The notes under the pieces were generated by a model. The model saw only the letters and a program-made list of their open reading frames with translations, had not been told where the DNA came from and did no database searches. Positions 27,541-39,140 of a stretch of DNA of 64,000 bases are shown here, piece after piece. Every line of letters starts with the position of its first letter. Positions within the stretch are counted from its first letter, which is position 1. Source of the DNA: Vibrio atlanticus (lineage in GTDB: Bacteria; Pseudomonadota; Gammaproteobacteria; Enterobacterales; Vibrionaceae); assembly GCF_024347315.1 (NCBI RefSeq), contig NZ_AP025461.1, positions 1,054,001 through 1,118,000 on the forward strand, given 5' to 3'. The position numbers were made by a program, and so were the translations under genes.

Positions 27541-28725
27541 ATGTTTTCACATCTACCAAAACCAACTTTAGATCCAATTCTATCTCTGTCTGTCGCTTAC
27601 CGCGGCGATACTCGTACTGATAAAGTCGACTTAGGCATTGGCGTTTACAAAAACGACCAAGGTGAAACACCGATCATGAAAGCCGTCTCTAAGGCTCAAG
27701 ATATCGTTGTTGAAACACAGAAAACCAAAGCTTATGTTGGCCTAGCAGGCTGTGAAGAGTTTAACCAGAGCATGGTTGATCTGTTGCTTAAAGGGACTTC
27801 TGCAATAGGTCGCGTTGCTGCGATTCAAACACCAGGTGCAAGTGGTGCACTTCGTATGTTGGGTGACTTGATGAAAGTCTCTCAACCAGACACAACGGTT
27901 TGGATTTCAAACCCAAGCTACGTTAACCATAAACCGGTGATGGAAGCGGCGGGCTTAAAAGTTCGATACTACAATTACTTCAGTCCTGAAACGAAGCAAG
28001 TTGATACGGCTAAAATGTTGGCCGACCTTTCAAAAGCGGGTCCATCAGACGTGGTACTTCTTCACGGTTGCTGTCATAACCCAACGGGTGCTGACATTGA
28101 TTTTGAAGCGTGGCAGGAAATTACTAAGTTATCGCAAAAGAATGGTTTCTTACCGTTTGTTGATATTGCCTACCAAGGCTTTGGTGATGGCCTAGAAGAA
28201 GACGCAAAAGGTCTTCAACATATGGCGAACAACGTAGAAGAGATGTTGATTACGACGTCATGTTCGAAAAACTTCGGTTTGTACCGTGAAAGAACGGGTG
28301 CCGCGATTGTTATCGGTAAGAACAGCGAACACGTAGGCAATGCTAAAGGTAAGCTACTGACACTGGCTCGTTCAACTTACACAATGCCGCCAGATCATGG
28401 TGCCGCGTTGGTTAAAACAATTCTTCAGAATCAAGAACTAACGACGGTTTGGAAACAAGAGTTGAGTGAAATGCAGCAACGTTTGTTAAATCTGCGCAAA
28501 AGTTTATGTGACGAATTGCGAAATACTTACAACACGTCACAATTTGACTTCATCGAAAGCCATAAAGGCATGTTTAGTGTACTAGGCTTTAAAGAAACTC
28601 AAATGAATCAACTACGTGAAGAATATGGAGTCTATGGTGTTGGTGATGGACGCATCAATATCGCGGGCCTTTCTGAATCCCATATTCCTTATGTGGCTAA
28701 AGCGATAGCCAACGTTTCAAAATAG
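27541..28725 (+). CDS. Aspartate/aromatic amino acid aminotransferase
   Basis: This encodes 394 residues from the ATG at 27541 (MFSHLPKPTLDPILSLSVAYRGDTR). It is a class I PLP enzyme of the AspC/TyrB subgroup, with VDLGIGVYKNDQGETPIMKAV, the HGCCHNPTGAD loop and the PLP lysine in SCSKNFGLYRERTGA. It interconverts aspartate or aromatic amino acids and their keto acids. A lipoprotein gene follows 11 bp later and may be cotranscribed. Confidence 0.85.
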   Translation: MFSHLPKPTLDPILSLSVAYRGDTRTDKVDLGIGVYKNDQGETPIMKAVSKAQDIVVETQKTKAYVGLAGCEEFNQSMVDLLLKGTSAIGRVAAIQTPGASGALRMLGDLMKVSQPDTTVWISNPSYVNHKPVMEAAGLKVRYYNYFSPETKQVDTAKMLADLSKAGPSDVVLLHGCCHNPTGADIDFEAWQEITKLSQKNGFLPFVDIAYQGFGDGLEEDAKGLQHMANNVEEMLITTSCSKNFGLYRERTGAAIVIGKNSEHVGNAKGKLLTLARSTYTMPPDHGAALVKTILQNQELTTVWKQELSEMQQRLLNLRKSLCDELRNTYNTSQFDFIESHKGMFSVLGFKETQMNQLREEYGVYGVGDGRINIAGLSESHIPYVAKAIANVSK

Positions 28726-28736
28726 AAGGTGACTGA

Positions 28737-29423
28737 ATGTATAATTGGAAAGCGATTGTAGTCTTAATGCTAAGTGGTGGCCTGTTTGCTTGTTCGACAA
28801 CGACTCAAGTTCCTGTCGAGCCAGAGCAAAAGCCTCAAGTAGAACAACCTGTTGTGGATGAATCTTCCAAGACTGACACAACGGAAGGCGAGAAAGTAAC
28901 GGAACCTACAGAGAAGCCTCAAGAAGTAAAACCAACGGAACCAGAAGCGAAACCAAAGCCTGAACAAAAACCGACTGCAAAACCAACCAAGACAAGCGAT
29001 GGCAAACTGATTCTTGGCGAAGAGGAGTGGGTGTTTGTTCCTGGTCTTAAAGAAGCGTTTAAAGCACGAGTTGATACAGGTGCAACAACATCATCAATCA
29101 GTGCCGTTGATATTGTTGATTTCGAACGTGACGGTAAAGATTGGGTTAAGTTCAAAATTGAACATGATGGCATCACAACTGAAGAGATCAGCTTGCCGGT
29201 AGAGCGTTGGGTTAAGATCAAGCAGTCGAGCGCGGAAGGTACACAACGACGTGCTGTTGTTGTCGCTTCAATTCAAATCGGCGATCTAAAAGATAAGACT
29301 GAATTTACGCTAGCAGATCGAACGCATCTTTCTTTCCCAATTCTGTTGGGGAGAAGCTTCTTTAGAGATGTTGCCGTTGTCGATGTTGGTCAAAAATACG
29401 TTCAGAAAAAAATAACTAAATAG
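28737..29423 (+). CDS. Retropepsin-like protease-family lipoprotein (PF05618 type)
   Basis: This encodes 228 residues with a lipoprotein signal (GGLFAC). A 60-residue Pro/Glu/Lys-rich linker is followed by a C-terminal domain annotated in databases as ATP-dependent zinc protease. Its sequence shows an aspartyl-protease-like DTGATTSS motif and the ILLGRSFF strand typical of retropepsin folds. The linker probably spans from the outer membrane into the periplasm. Protease activity is not proven for this group. Confidence 0.75.
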   Translation: MYNWKAIVVLMLSGGLFACSTTTQVPVEPEQKPQVEQPVVDESSKTDTTEGEKVTEPTEKPQEVKPTEPEAKPKPEQKPTAKPTKTSDGKLILGEEEWVFVPGLKEAFKARVDTGATTSSISAVDIVDFERDGKDWVKFKIEHDGITTEEISLPVERWVKIKQSSAEGTQRRAVVVASIQIGDLKDKTEFTLADRTHLSFPILLGRSFFRDVAVVDVGQKYVQKKITK

Positions 29424-29478
29424 CGTCAATCGGTATTTATTCGAATTAGAGTCTGATGCTTTTATTGATGAGAAATGG

Positions 29479-29517
29479 AATCCCTACTAATGGAATTAGT
29501 GGGGATTTTTTCTTTTT
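29479..29517 (+). terminator. Rho-independent terminator
   Basis: A 13-bp stem with one G-U pair (29479-29491 with 29495-29507) is followed by a T-rich run. It ends the aminotransferase-lipoprotein unit. Confidence 0.85.
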
Positions 29518-29715
29518 ATGATGTAATAAACGACGAAATACACTTTATTGTGCGTTGTTCTTCATTCGTTCACTGTTTAACCTCGACAATGTGATCCTGA
29601 TCTCTATATAATCCGCGCTTCGTTTTATGTTTAATCCATACTTTCGTACTTCTTATTTTGGCTAATTGAAATAGCCAAATAATTATCTGTCAGTACACGC
29701 TTAGGAATTAGTTCT

Positions 29716-31323
29716 TTGATATCTACCGCGAACATCACAATGCAATTTGGCGCAGAGCCGCTGTTTGAAAACATCTCTGCTAAATTTGGTAACGGAAACC
29801 GTTATGGTTTGATCGGCGCCAATGGTTGCGGAAAATCAACGTTCATGAAAATCCTAAGTGGCGCATTGACGCCAAGCTCGGGCAACGTTTCGATCACTCC
29901 TGGAGAGAAACTGGGTGTGCTAAGCCAAGATCAGTTCGCTTTTGAACAGTACAGCGTTATCGATGTAGTAATCATGGGTGACAAAAAACTGTGGGAAGTA
30001 AAACAAGAACGTGACCGTATTTACTCTTTGCCTGAAATGAGCGAAGACGATGGTATGAAAGTCGCTGAGCTTGAAAGTGAATTCGCGGAAATGGATGGCT
30101 ACACAGCAGAAAGCCGTGCAGGTGATATCCTAATCCAAGCGGGTATTGAAGAAGAGTTTCACTTCGGCCTGATGCAACAAGTTGCTCCGGGTTGGAAACT
30201 GCGTGTGCTATTGGCACAGGCATTGTTTGCAAACCCAGATATCCTACTTCTTGATGAACCAACCAACAACTTGGACATTCACACGATTAACTGGCTTGCT
30301 GAAGAGCTAAACCAGCGTAAATGTACAATGATCATCATTTCGCACGATAGACACTTCCTTAACTCTGTATGTACGCATATGGCGGATATCGACTACGGCG
30401 AGCTACGTGTTTACCCGGGTAACTACGAGTACTTCTTAGAAGCGTCGGGTTTGATTCGCGATCAACTTCTAGCGAGCAATGCTAAGAAAGCGGCTGAGAT
30501 CAGCGAGCTTCAAGATTTCGTAAACCGTTTTGGTGCGAACGCTTCTAAAGCGAAACAAGCAAGTTCTCGCGCTAAGAAAATGGATAAAATCACGCTGGAT
30601 GAAGTGAAATCATCGAGCCGTATGAGCCCATCAATTGATTTTGGTGAAGGCAAGAAACTGCACCGTCAAGCGCTTGAACTTAAAGAGCTTGGTCACGGCT
30701 TCGATGGCGAAACACTGTTTGCTGGTGGTAACTTGCTACTTGAAGCGGGTACTCGTCTTGCCGTTATCGGTGAGAACGGTGTGGGTAAAACAACACTATT
30801 GAAGTGCCTAGTTCAAGAGCTAGAGCAAAACGAAGGTATCGTTAAATGGTCTGAAAACGCATCAGTCGGCTACTGCCCACAAGATAGCACGTCTGACTTT
30901 GATAACGACCTGAGTATCTTCGATTGGATCTCACAATGGCGTACAGTGAAGCACGATGACCTTATGGTACGTGGTATTCTAGGTCGTCTATTGTTTACTG
31001 CTGATGATGCGAACAAGAAAGCGCGTAACTGTTCTGGTGGAGAGAAAAACCGTCTGTTATTCGGCAAGCTAATGATGCAAGACATCAACGTGCTTGTGAT
31101 GGACGAACCAACGAACCACATGGACATGGAAGCAATCCAAGCCCTGAACGACGCATTGAAGGTTTACACGGGGACGCTTATCTTTGTAAGCCATGACCGT
31201 GAGTTTGTTTCTTCGCTAGCAACACACATCATTGATGTAAAAGACCAACAATTAGTGAGCTTCCAAGGTACTTATGAAGAGTACTTGGATCATCAGAAAA
31301 AGATGCTGATGGTTAGCTTATAA
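29716..31323 (+). CDS. ybiT: ABC-F family ATPase (YbiT-like)
   Basis: This encodes 535 residues with a TTG start behind TAGGAATT. It has two ABC domains: Walker [10 protein letters not shown] and GENGVGKTT, Walker [14 protein letters not shown] and [13 protein letters not shown]. Between them is a P-site tRNA interaction linker ([16 protein letters not shown]). There are no membrane segments. ABC-F proteins bind the ribosome E site and relieve stalling; the domain order and length fit YbiT. The first signature motif (VAPGWKLR) is degenerate, as is common in YbiT. Confidence 0.85.
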   Translation: MISTANITMQFGAEPLFENISAKFGNGNRYGLIGANGCGKSTFMKILSGALTPSSGNVSITPGEKLGVLSQDQFAFEQYSVIDVVIMGDKKLWEVKQERDRIYSLPEMSEDDGMKVAELESEFAEMDGYTAESRAGDILIQAGIEEEFHFGLMQQVAPGWKLRVLLAQALFANPDILLLDEPTNNLDIHTINWLAEELNQRKCTMIIISHDRHFLNSVCTHMADIDYGELRVYPGNYEYFLEASGLIRDQLLASNAKKAAEISELQDFVNRFGANASKAKQASSRAKKMDKITLDEVKSSSRMSPSIDFGEGKKLHRQALELKELGHGFDGETLFAGGNLLLEAGTRLAVIGENGVGKTTLLKCLVQELEQNEGIVKWSENASVGYCPQDSTSDFDNDLSIFDWISQWRTVKHDDLMVRGILGRLLFTADDANKKARNCSGGEKNRLLFGKLMMQDINVLVMDEPTNHMDMEAIQALNDALKVYTGTLIFVSHDREFVSSLATHIIDVKDQQLVSFQGTYEEYLDHQKKMLMVSL

Positions 31324-31440
31324 CAGTCTTAGTTGGTCTATAATCGTATTGGTTGACCTATAATTGCATTAGTAAATAGGTAAACGGCTAGCAGCTAACC
31401 GTTTATTTGCTAACTATAATAAAAAAGTAATGAGAATAAG

Positions 31441-31476
31441 AAAGCCCCCGAACACAATAGTGGTCGGGGGCTTTTT
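31441..31476 (+). terminator. Terminator of the ABC-F gene
   Basis: A very GC-rich stem (AAAGCCCCCGA with TCGGGGGCTTT) is followed by TTTTTG. Confidence 0.9.
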
Positions 31477-31505
31477 GTCGTTCTGATGTTGGTTCTAATT
31501 TTAAA

Positions 31506-31533
31506 CGCGGTTAAACAACATTGTTTAACCGCG
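31506..31533 (-). terminator. Perfect palindromic hairpin after the chemoreceptor gene
   Basis: A 13-bp perfect inverted repeat (31506-31518 with 31521-31533) with a 2-nt centre lies 30 bp beyond the chemoreceptor stop. It may be a terminator on the minus strand, but the T run is weak (TTTAAAATT). Confidence 0.55.
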
Positions 31534-31563
31534 CTCAAGAGCTAGAACGAATTATCCGTACGT

Positions 31564-33450
31564 CTAGTATTTAAACAATTGAACTTGAGTATTCAACTGT
31601 TGAGCAATGCCGCGCAACTCTTCAGACAAGTGACGAGAGTTATCAGCCTCAGTAGACATGTTTTCTGATACATCATTAACCAACTGAATATTCTTACTGA
31701 CTTCACCGGTAACCGATCTTTGTTCAGAAGCAGCATTCGAGATATGTGAAGCCATCTCTGAGATCTGTTGAATCGATGTCGCGATCTCTTCCAATGCAAT
31801 CGTCGCATTGTTTGCATCATCGACACTTGATTGCGCCAAGTCTTGGCTACGTTGCATTGATTCAACCGCACTGACGCTGTTTTTCTGAAGAGTCTCGATC
31901 ATTTCGCGAATCTCGTCTGTAGAACTGTGAGTTCGTTGAGAAAGAACACGAACTTCATCTGCCACAACCGCAAAGCCGCGACCTTGTTCACCCGCACGTG
32001 CTGCTTCAATCGCTGCGTTTAAGGCCAATAGGTTAGTTTGTTCTGCAATATCAGAAATGGTTGATAGAATAGTGTTGATGTCTAACGCATTCTTCTCAAC
32101 TTCTTGAATGATTCCTGAAGCGTTCTCAACTTGTTGAGCAAGACTAGTGATGGAATCTTGGTTACGAATGATGACTTGCTTACCTTGTTCACAATTCTCT
32201 GTTGAACTGATCGCTGAATCAGCCGTCATTTGCGCGTTGTTTGCTACTTCTTCTGCTGTTGCCGACATTTCATGTACGGCTGTAGCAATCTGAGAAATTT
32301 CGTGAAGTTGGACTGATAGACCTTCACTTGTTTGACGAGCGACATTGGTACTAATTTCAGATTGCTGATTAAGCTGGTTCGAAGAGCCCGCAATATCACG
32401 CACTATCTCTTGAAGTTTTGCTATGAACGCGTTGACGTGATGCGCTAGGGTGCCAATCTCGTCTTTACTATGAACAGTCATACGCTGTGTTAAGTCGCCG
32501 TCACCTTTGGACAATGCTTCCATTGCCGAGCTTAGTGTCGTTAATGGCGACAGTGCTTTCTTGATGATAAACATCGCAACGAATGCGATTACAGCAAGTT
32601 GTATTAGACCAAATATTACCGACTGACGAACTAATGAATAGTAAGAAGCAAAAGAGTGGTCTTTATCGATAACAACAGTGAAATACCAGTCTGTATGAGG
32701 AACTTTCTGAGCAGAAAGAAGGGAGTCGGTACCTTTAATCGTTAGCTCTTCAAATTCTGGATTTTGCGCAAGTGATTTGATTTTCTGAGCAGAAAGGTTG
32801 TTTGAAATATTAGAAACAGGCTTTAGCGTTAGGCTGCGGTCTCTATGGGCAACAATGTTACCTTTACCATCGACAAGAAAAGCGTAAACACCAGGTTGCT
32901 CAATACTTACAATATCATTGATGAGGGTGTTTAAGTTCAGGTCTGCACCAATAACGCCAGAGAAACCGTTGGCATTGAATGGGCTTGCAATTGTTACCAC
33001 TAGGTCATTCGTAGCCACATCAACATAGGGTTCAGTGACGACTGTTTGACCTGCCGCCATAGGCGCTTTGTACCAATCTCGAGTACGTGGGTCGTAATCT
33101 TGCGGTACTGGCAAATCACCACCTAGAAGAAAGCGACCGTCAGAAAGTCCTGCGTAGGCAATTTGGAACTTACCAGCACTCGTACTTTGAGTTAAATAGC
33201 TGGTTGGGTCATCGGTAAAAGTAAACGAATTTTTCGCTGCATTTACAACGTTGATTCGGCCTTCAATCCATTTTTCTATACCCGATACCGTTGTATCAGT
33301 TAGTGTATTTGAATACTGCTGAATGGAACGATAGGTTTCGTTAAGAAGTTGCTTACCTGTTACATAAGTCTGAATCATAGTCATTGCGAAAATAATGACA
33401 ACAAACATTAATGTTAATTTGTTCTTGATTGAAATATTGCTAACACCCAT
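31564..33450 (-). CDS. Methyl-accepting chemotaxis protein with Cache sensor
   Basis: This encodes 628 residues: one N-terminal membrane helix (about 10-30), a periplasmic double-Cache domain ([26 protein letters not shown]), a second helix near 280, a HAMP domain, and a cytoplasmic signalling tip ([20 protein letters not shown]). It should sense a small molecule, often an amino acid or organic acid, and act through CheA/CheW encoded elsewhere. There is no C-terminal pentapeptide for CheR binding. Confidence 0.9.
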   Translation of the reverse strand: MGVSNISIKNKLTLMFVVIIFAMTMIQTYVTGKQLLNETYRSIQQYSNTLTDTTVSGIEKWIEGRINVVNAAKNSFTFTDDPTSYLTQSTSAGKFQIAYAGLSDGRFLLGGDLPVPQDYDPRTRDWYKAPMAAGQTVVTEPYVDVATNDLVVTIASPFNANGFSGVIGADLNLNTLINDIVSIEQPGVYAFLVDGKGNIVAHRDRSLTLKPVSNISNNLSAQKIKSLAQNPEFEELTIKGTDSLLSAQKVPHTDWYFTVVIDKDHSFASYYSLVRQSVIFGLIQLAVIAFVAMFIIKKALSPLTTLSSAMEALSKGDGDLTQRMTVHSKDEIGTLAHHVNAFIAKLQEIVRDIAGSSNQLNQQSEISTNVARQTSEGLSVQLHEISQIATAVHEMSATAEEVANNAQMTADSAISSTENCEQGKQVIIRNQDSITSLAQQVENASGIIQEVEKNALDINTILSTISDIAEQTNLLALNAAIEAARAGEQGRGFAVVADEVRVLSQRTHSSTDEIREMIETLQKNSVSAVESMQRSQDLAQSSVDDANNATIALEEIATSIQQISEMASHISNAASEQRSVTGEVSKNIQLVNDVSENMSTEADNSRHLSEELRGIAQQLNTQVQLFKY

Positions 33451-33740
33451 TTACGGTACTTCACTCTATTAGAAATTTGGAAGAGAGTAGCAGTACGCCG
33501 TATTACCGTAAAGATATTTTATTACTGATTTCTATCAATAAGTGAATAGTATAAAAATGAGTTATAAACGGAAGTAACGAGAAAGGGTGATTTTCGAGGA
33601 TTTTAAGCTAAATGTTTGGTTTTTAGTTGAAAAATCAAGCATTAAGGCCAATAGATCACGAGACTATTAGCCTTTAAGTTACCGTTTAAACAATCGAATT
33701 TAACATTTGATCACTGATGGATCATAAGTGCTGAATAGAC

Positions 33741-34265
33741 TTAAAAGCCAAATCGAGCTGACATTAAGAATTGGTGGCCGTAAGTACCGTTATTTCGAAG
33801 GTCAATACCTACTGAAAGCTGTTCTGTTGAGTGGAAGCGAGCCCCTACACCGACAATTGAACTCGTGTCGTCGCTGTCTACGAGTTGACCAAGGCGGGCG
33901 TTAACTTCAATGTTTGCCAGCAACCAAGCTCTTAAACCAATATTGATTTCAGTTTTAATGTGGTTACCATCATTACGTTCGATGTTGTGCAGTAACATCT
34001 GTCCAGTAATATCAGCCAACTGATTAATTGGGCCGTTGAACCCCATACCTACAGCCGCATCCCAATCCCCTTCAAATTCAGAATCGATTCGAGCAACAAA
34101 GTGTGAGTTTTGAGTGAACATTGTTGTGACTTCGCCACCAAATGTACTAGGGCTAATACCTGTGCGCAGCTCAAATGTATTGTAGTTAAAGTTGTTTGCA
34201 TACGCAGAGAATGAACACAGTGTAACCAACCCCAAAAGGACCGTCTTGTTTGCGCTACCTAGCAT
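33741..34265 (-). CDS. Putative small outer-membrane beta-barrel protein
   Basis: This encodes 174 residues with a signal peptide ending SAYA. The mature protein alternates polar and hydrophobic residues, is rich in Gly and aromatics and ends in Phe (MSARFGF), the usual BAM recognition pattern. Its size would allow an eight-stranded barrel. I do not recognise the family. Confidence 0.6.
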   Translation of the reverse strand: MLGSANKTVLLGLVTLCSFSAYANNFNYNTFELRTGISPSTFGGEVTTMFTQNSHFVARIDSEFEGDWDAAVGMGFNGPINQLADITGQMLLHNIERNDGNHIKTEINIGLRAWLLANIEVNARLGQLVDSDDTSSIVGVGARFHSTEQLSVGIDLRNNGTYGHQFLMSARFGF

Positions 34266-34304
34266 GGTGACTCCATATTAATTATATTTTTCGGCATTAT
34301 AATG

Positions 34305-34328
34305 CAAAAAAGCCTGCAATATGCAGGC
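34305..34328 (-). terminator. Terminator of the YgiW-like gene
   Basis: A 7-bp stem (34312-34318 with 34322-34328) is followed on the minus strand by seven T. Confidence 0.75.
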
Positions 34329-34377
34329 CATTTGTTATAAATCATGTCTTAGAAGTCGACGGTACGGAGTTTGTATC

Positions 34378-34785
34378 TTACAAAACTTGAATATGATCTA
34401 CTTCGATCTCTGGTGTTTTACCACCTTCGTATTCGCCAAATATACGAACTTTTGTATCTGCGGTGAGCGGTTGCGCTAGAAGGATACCGTCATCCAGTTC
34501 GATCTGAATTTCACTCTGACCATCAGAGAATACGAACGTATCGTTCTTTAGTTGACGCACAATCTTGCCATCTACGATTGCCTCTTGCTCTGCGAACATG
34601 CTGGTGTCTGCTAGTAGAGTCGCAACTGAAACGGTTTCAATCGGTCCCGTGTACGCAATAGCGCTCTGATGCTTGTGGTTACTGTCGCTATTGTTGTGAT
34701 TACTGTCGCTGTGATGGTCACTAGCCATTGCGAAAGTAGGAGCGAGGATAATAGTAGATGCGATAGCTAATACAGTTTTTTTCAT
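34378..34785 (-). CDS. YgiW/YdeI-family OB-fold stress protein
   Basis: This encodes 135 residues with a signal peptide ending AMA, then a His/Asn/Ser-rich stretch (SDHHSDSNHNNSDSNHKHQ) that may bind metal. The BOF (bacterial OB-fold) domain follows (VATLLADTSMFAEQEAIVDGKIVRQL, DDTFVFSDG-like region, VRIFGEYEG). The family is periplasmic and linked to stress and metal tolerance. The His-rich arm is an unusual addition. Confidence 0.8.
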   Translation of the reverse strand: MKKTVLAIASTIILAPTFAMASDHHSDSNHNNSDSNHKHQSAIAYTGPIETVSVATLLADTSMFAEQEAIVDGKIVRQLKNDTFVFSDGQSEIQIELDDGILLAQPLTADTKVRIFGEYEGGKTPEIEVDHIQVL

Positions 34786-35047
34786 GGTGAATCCCTTAAT
34801 GTTGTTTTTAGTAGAAACGTTTTTCTGAATTTGAAACGTTTCTTTTCGTTAGTGTGCTTATTTTGTTTGTAAGCTTCGTTTCGATGGAGCTATTAAACAA
34901 CACTGGGGTTGAATCCAGAGTGAGTAACACATTCATTTTCCATTCATTTTATTGAGCATCTACACGACAATGACGTTAAGATGGAGGCAGAGAAATATTG
35001 CCCACAGCTATAAATTGAAAATTAAGAAATAAAGGATTTAAGTACAG

Positions 35048-36514
35048 ATGCGATCACCGTTAAACGCCCTTATGGTTCAAGGGACAACGTCAGATGCCGG
35101 AAAAAGTGTTTTGGTGGCAGGTTTATGCCGTGTTTTGGCAAGGAAAGGCATCAAAGTGGCACCTTTTAAGCCTCAAAATATGGCGCTAAATAGCGCAGTG
35201 ACAAAAGATGGTGGCGAAATTGGTCGTGCTCAAGCGGTTCAGGCACAAGCTTGTAATATTGAGCCTACCGTCCATATGAATCCTGTATTGCTAAAACCCA
35301 ATTCAGATACGGGTGCGCAAGTGATTCTACAAGGAAGAGCACTGACGAATATGGAAGCGACCGGATATCACGACTACAAGAAAGTTGCGATGAATTCGGT
35401 TATCGATTCGTTTGATCGACTTTCTGAAGAATACCAAAGCGTGATGATTGAAGGTGCGGGCAGTCCCGCAGAGATAAATCTTCGAGAAAACGATATCGCG
35501 AACATGGGCTTTGCTGAAAAGGCAGACATCCCAGTGATCATCGTTGCTGATATTGATCGTGGCGGCGTTTTTGCACACCTCTACGGCACATTAGCTCTAT
35601 TATCTGAATCTGAACAAGCGCGCGTAAAAGGCTTTGTGATAAACCGTTTTAGAGGCGATATTGCGTTACTTCAATCTGGTTTAGATTGGCTAGAAGAGAA
35701 AACAGGTAAGCCTGTGATAGGGGTTTTGCCTTATCTGCATGGTTTTAACTTAGAAGCGGAAGATGCCATTACCTCAGCCCAAGAGTCTGATGGAGAAGCT
35801 AAACTTAAGGTTGTAGTGCCAGTACTAACTCGAATCAGTAACCATACAGACTTTGACGCTCTGCGACTTAACCCTTCGATTGATTTACGTTACGTAGGCA
35901 AAGGCGAGCGCTTGAACAGCGCTGATTTGATTGTGTTGCCGGGAACAAAATCGGTAAGAGCCGATTTGGAATACCTAAAACAGCAAGGTTGGGACAAAGA
36001 TATTCAGCGTCATCTTCGCTTGGGCGGGAAAGTGATGGGTATTTGTGGCGGTTATCAGATGCTAGGGAATATCATCCACGATCCAGATGGCGTTGAAGGG
36101 AAACCTGGAAGCAGTGAAGGGTTGGGGTATCTTGATACTGAAACGACACTAACACAGCAGAAAACTTTAACCAATGTGTGTGGAACCATGACACTTGATG
36201 GCAAAACAGCACAAGTAAAAGGGTATGAAATCCATGTAGGTAGGACTGATGTCAATGAAACGGTATTACCGGTTCATTTAGAATCTGGCAGTGTTGATGG
36301 TGCTGTGAATCAAGATAACTCAATTTTTGGTACTTATCTGCATGGCGTATTCGATAACAGTGATGCATTGTCGCTTATTTGCGAATGGGCAGGTGCTAAT
36401 GATGTGACAGCGATTGACCATGAACAGCTTAAAGAGTTGGGTATCAATCGAATCGCTGATGCCATCGAAGATCACTTGAACCTTGACCTGCTTTGGCCTG
36501 AATTAACAGCTTAG
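35048..36514 (+). CDS. cobQ: Cobyric acid synthase
   Basis: This encodes 488 residues. The N-terminal P-loop-like ATPase domain ([24 protein letters not shown]) and [11 protein letters not shown] motif are followed by a class I glutamine amidotransferase domain with the catalytic Cys in [13 protein letters not shown] and His in TYLHGVFDN. It amidates cobyrinic acid a,c-diamide side chains in B12 synthesis. AAAGGA lies 10 bp upstream. No cobalamin riboswitch box is visible, and no other cob gene is in the window. Confidence 0.9.
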   Translation: MRSPLNALMVQGTTSDAGKSVLVAGLCRVLARKGIKVAPFKPQNMALNSAVTKDGGEIGRAQAVQAQACNIEPTVHMNPVLLKPNSDTGAQVILQGRALTNMEATGYHDYKKVAMNSVIDSFDRLSEEYQSVMIEGAGSPAEINLRENDIANMGFAEKADIPVIIVADIDRGGVFAHLYGTLALLSESEQARVKGFVINRFRGDIALLQSGLDWLEEKTGKPVIGVLPYLHGFNLEAEDAITSAQESDGEAKLKVVVPVLTRISNHTDFDALRLNPSIDLRYVGKGERLNSADLIVLPGTKSVRADLEYLKQQGWDKDIQRHLRLGGKVMGICGGYQMLGNIIHDPDGVEGKPGSSEGLGYLDTETTLTQQKTLTNVCGTMTLDGKTAQVKGYEIHVGRTDVNETVLPVHLESGSVDGAVNQDNSIFGTYLHGVFDNSDALSLICEWAGANDVTAIDHEQLKELGINRIADAIEDHLNLDLLWPELTA

Positions 36515-36570
36515 GCCGCAACTTAGAAGTTAGCTCAAGAATTTAAACGAATAATAGATAAGTGATAACA

Positions 36571-37329
36571 ATGAAAAAGCGAGTCATCCTTTTAACCATA
36601 GCCTTAGTTTCAGCACTGAGTTCTACTCACCTTTTGGCTGCTGAAAAACTACGAGTTTATGCTGCATCGTCTATGACGAACGCGGTTAACTTGTTGGTTG
36701 AAGAGTTTGAGAAAGATCATTCTGTCGATGTTATTCCAGTGTATGCGAGCACGTCGTCTTTAGTGCGCCAAATTGAACGAGGTGCGCCAGCAGACATTTT
36801 TATCTCGGCAAACGAAAAATGGATGACGCATTTAGTCGATCGTCAATTGGTTTCTGGTGACAATGTCACAAACTTGTGCGAAAACGAACTCGTGCTAATT
36901 TCCCCGAAAGATACGCCAATATCTTTGGACCTCTCTAACGGTGACCAATGGGCTAAACTTCTAATGAATGAAAGACTTGCAGTTGGCAACACCATGTCGG
37001 TTCCTGCGGGTATCTATGCGAAAGAAGCGCTAGAAACGTTAGGTGTATGGGACGATGTGAAGACTCGATTGGCACCAAGTAACAATGTACGTATGGCATT
37101 GGCTTTGGTAGAGCGTAGTGAAGCTAAGCTTGGCATTGTTTACAAAACAGATGCATTGCTATCTAAAGAAGTGAACCTAGTGTCGACGTTCCCATCAGAT
37201 TTACATACGTCAATACGTTACCCTGTAGCTAAATTGAGCGATAAAGTCGTCGCAGAACAGTTCTATACTTTCCTAAAGAGCGAAAAAGCGAAGGACACCT
37301 TGAACAGTTTTGGATTTGAAGTGCGTTAA
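36571..37329 (+). CDS. modA: Molybdate-binding periplasmic protein
   Basis: This encodes 252 residues from the ATG at 36571, with a signal peptide ending HLLA. The ModA pattern is clear: LRVYAASSMTNAVNLLVEEF, YASTSSLVRQIERGAPADIFISANEKWM and VNNVRMAL-like loop (SNNVRMALALVERSEAKLGIVYKTDA). It delivers molybdate to ModBC. It starts 56 bp after cobQ on the same strand. Confidence 0.9.
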   Translation: MKKRVILLTIALVSALSSTHLLAAEKLRVYAASSMTNAVNLLVEEFEKDHSVDVIPVYASTSSLVRQIERGAPADIFISANEKWMTHLVDRQLVSGDNVTNLCENELVLISPKDTPISLDLSNGDQWAKLLMNERLAVGNTMSVPAGIYAKEALETLGVWDDVKTRLAPSNNVRMALALVERSEAKLGIVYKTDALLSKEVNLVSTFPSDLHTSIRYPVAKLSDKVVAEQFYTFLKSEKAKDTLNSFGFEVR

Positions 37330-38028
37330 ATGATGTATCTATCGGAATACGAATACCAAGCCTTAATGCTGAGCTTGAAAGTCGCTGGTTTTGCCATCTT
37401 GTGGCTTATTCCTATCGGCATCGGCTTGGCATGGTTGCTTGCTAAGAAACAATTTGTGGGCAAAAGCATTATAGAAAGTATTGTCCATTTGCCTTTGGTA
37501 CTTCCACCCGTGGTTATTGGTTATTTGTTGCTAGTGATGATGGGCAGACAAGGCGTTATTGGCTCTTGGCTTAATGACGTGTTTGGTATTGTATTCAGTT
37601 TTAGCTGGAAGGGCGCTGCTCTGGCGTGTGTTGTTGTCGCGCTGCCATTGATGGTACGTTCTATACGACTGAGCTTAGAAACCGTAGACAGTAAACTTGA
37701 AGAGGCCGCAGCTACATTGGGCGCTTCACCTCTTCGTGTGTTTTTTACCATCACTTTACCGCTGATGATCCCTGGGATCATTACTGGCACCATGCTTTCA
37801 TTTGCAAGAAGTCTGGGTGAATTTGGTGCGACCATCAGCTTCGTTTCCAATATCCCTGGAGAAACTCAAACCATTCCTTTAGCCATGTATACCTTTATTG
37901 AAACCCCTGGAGCTGAAATGGAAGCGGCTCGTTTGTGTGTCATTTCTATTGTGATCGCACTGAGTTCACTGATGCTTTCTGAATGGCTCAACAAAAAGTC
38001 AGCAAAACGTTTGGGGGGTAACGCATGA
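37330..38028 (+). CDS. modB: Molybdate ABC transporter permease
   Basis: This encodes 232 residues with five or six helices and the permease EAA motif ([28 protein letters not shown]). It begins immediately after the modA stop and overlaps modC by 4 bp. Confidence 0.9.
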   Translation: MMYLSEYEYQALMLSLKVAGFAILWLIPIGIGLAWLLAKKQFVGKSIIESIVHLPLVLPPVVIGYLLLVMMGRQGVIGSWLNDVFGIVFSFSWKGAALACVVVALPLMVRSIRLSLETVDSKLEEAAATLGASPLRVFFTITLPLMIPGIITGTMLSFARSLGEFGATISFVSNIPGETQTIPLAMYTFIETPGAEMEAARLCVISIVIALSSLMLSEWLNKKSAKRLGGNA

Positions 38029-39140
38029 GTCGCATGAGCGCTTTGGTCCTCCAATATCAGCAACAGCTTGGTGAAACATTTTTTGATATTGACTTGGAAT
38101 TGCCGAGTACTGGTATTACGGCAATTTTCGGTCGTTCTGGTGCGGGTAAAACTTCACTTATCAATGCCATTAGTGGTCTCAAACAACCAGATAATGGCTT
38201 GATCAGCGTATCTGGAACTACTTTGTTCGATAGTGATAAGGGCATTAACTTGCCGACGCACAAACGCAACGTCGGCTATGTATTTCAAGAATCACGATTG
38301 TTTCCGCACATGAAGGTGTCAGGCAATCTTAAATATGGCATCAAAGACTTCGATAAAACGCATTTCGATCAGATTGTCTCCTTATTATCTCTCGGTCTAT
38401 TGCTAGACCGTTACCCAGCACGTTTGTCGGGTGGTGAGAAGCAACGTGTTGCGATTGGCCGCGCACTGTTGTCTAAGCCCAGCATTCTATTGATGGATGA
38501 GCCATTGGCGTCTCTGGACTTACCTCGTAAGCGTGAAGTAATGCCGTTTCTGGAAAACTTATCTGAAACCGTTCAAATACCGATTATCTATGTAACTCAT
38601 AGTCTCAATGAAATATTACGCTTGGCAAATCACCTTGTGATCATTGATCAAGGCAAAGTTATTTCATCGGGGATGACGGAAGAGGTATGGGCATCGAGAG
38701 CCATGCAACCGTGGCAATCTTTTTCAGAGCAAAGTTCGTTGTTTGAAGCGACATTAGCGGAACATAATGATGATTATGCGTTGTCACGTCTAACGTTAGG
38801 TAAATCAACGTCACTTTGGGTTCAAAAGGTGTCGAGCGAGCTTGGCACTACGGTAAGGCTGCAAGTGAGGGCAAATGATGTCTCTATCACGCTACAGCAG
38901 CCGCAAGGCACTTCGATACGTAATATCCTTCCTGTCACTATTAAAAGGGTAGAGACGCACCAACAAGGCTCGAATAAGCAGAGTGTCGCTGTCGAGTTAG
39001 AACTTGAGGCCGGATGCTACCTATGGGCAACCATTACATTGTGGGCGCTGGATGAGCTGAATTTAGAAATTGGACAACGTGTCTACGCACAAATTAAAGG
39101 CGTGAGTGTCGCGCAAAAAGATATCGCGATAACGCACTAA
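38025..39140 (+). CDS. modC: Molybdate ABC transporter ATP-binding protein
   Basis: This encodes 371 residues: Walker [10 protein letters not shown], signature LSGGEKQR, Walker [14 protein letters not shown], and a C-terminal Mop/TOBE domain ([28 protein letters not shown]) that binds molybdate for feedback control. It overlaps modB (ATGA). Confidence 0.9.
   Translation: MSRMSALVLQYQQQLGETFFDIDLELPSTGITAIFGRSGAGKTSLINAISGLKQPDNGLISVSGTTLFDSDKGINLPTHKRNVGYVFQESRLFPHMKVSGNLKYGIKDFDKTHFDQIVSLLSLGLLLDRYPARLSGGEKQRVAIGRALLSKPSILLMDEPLASLDLPRKREVMPFLENLSETVQIPIIYVTHSLNEILRLANHLVIIDQGKVISSGMTEEVWASRAMQPWQSFSEQSSLFEATLAEHNDDYALSRLTLGKSTSLWVQKVSSELGTTVRLQVRANDVSITLQQPQGTSIRNILPVTIKRVETHQQGSNKQSVAVELELEAGCYLWATITLWALDELNLEIGQRVYAQIKGVSVAQKDIAITH

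Noticed and set aside
34786..35047. Cobalamin riboswitch before cobQ
   Set aside because: No B12-box-like GCCACTG or matching helices were seen.
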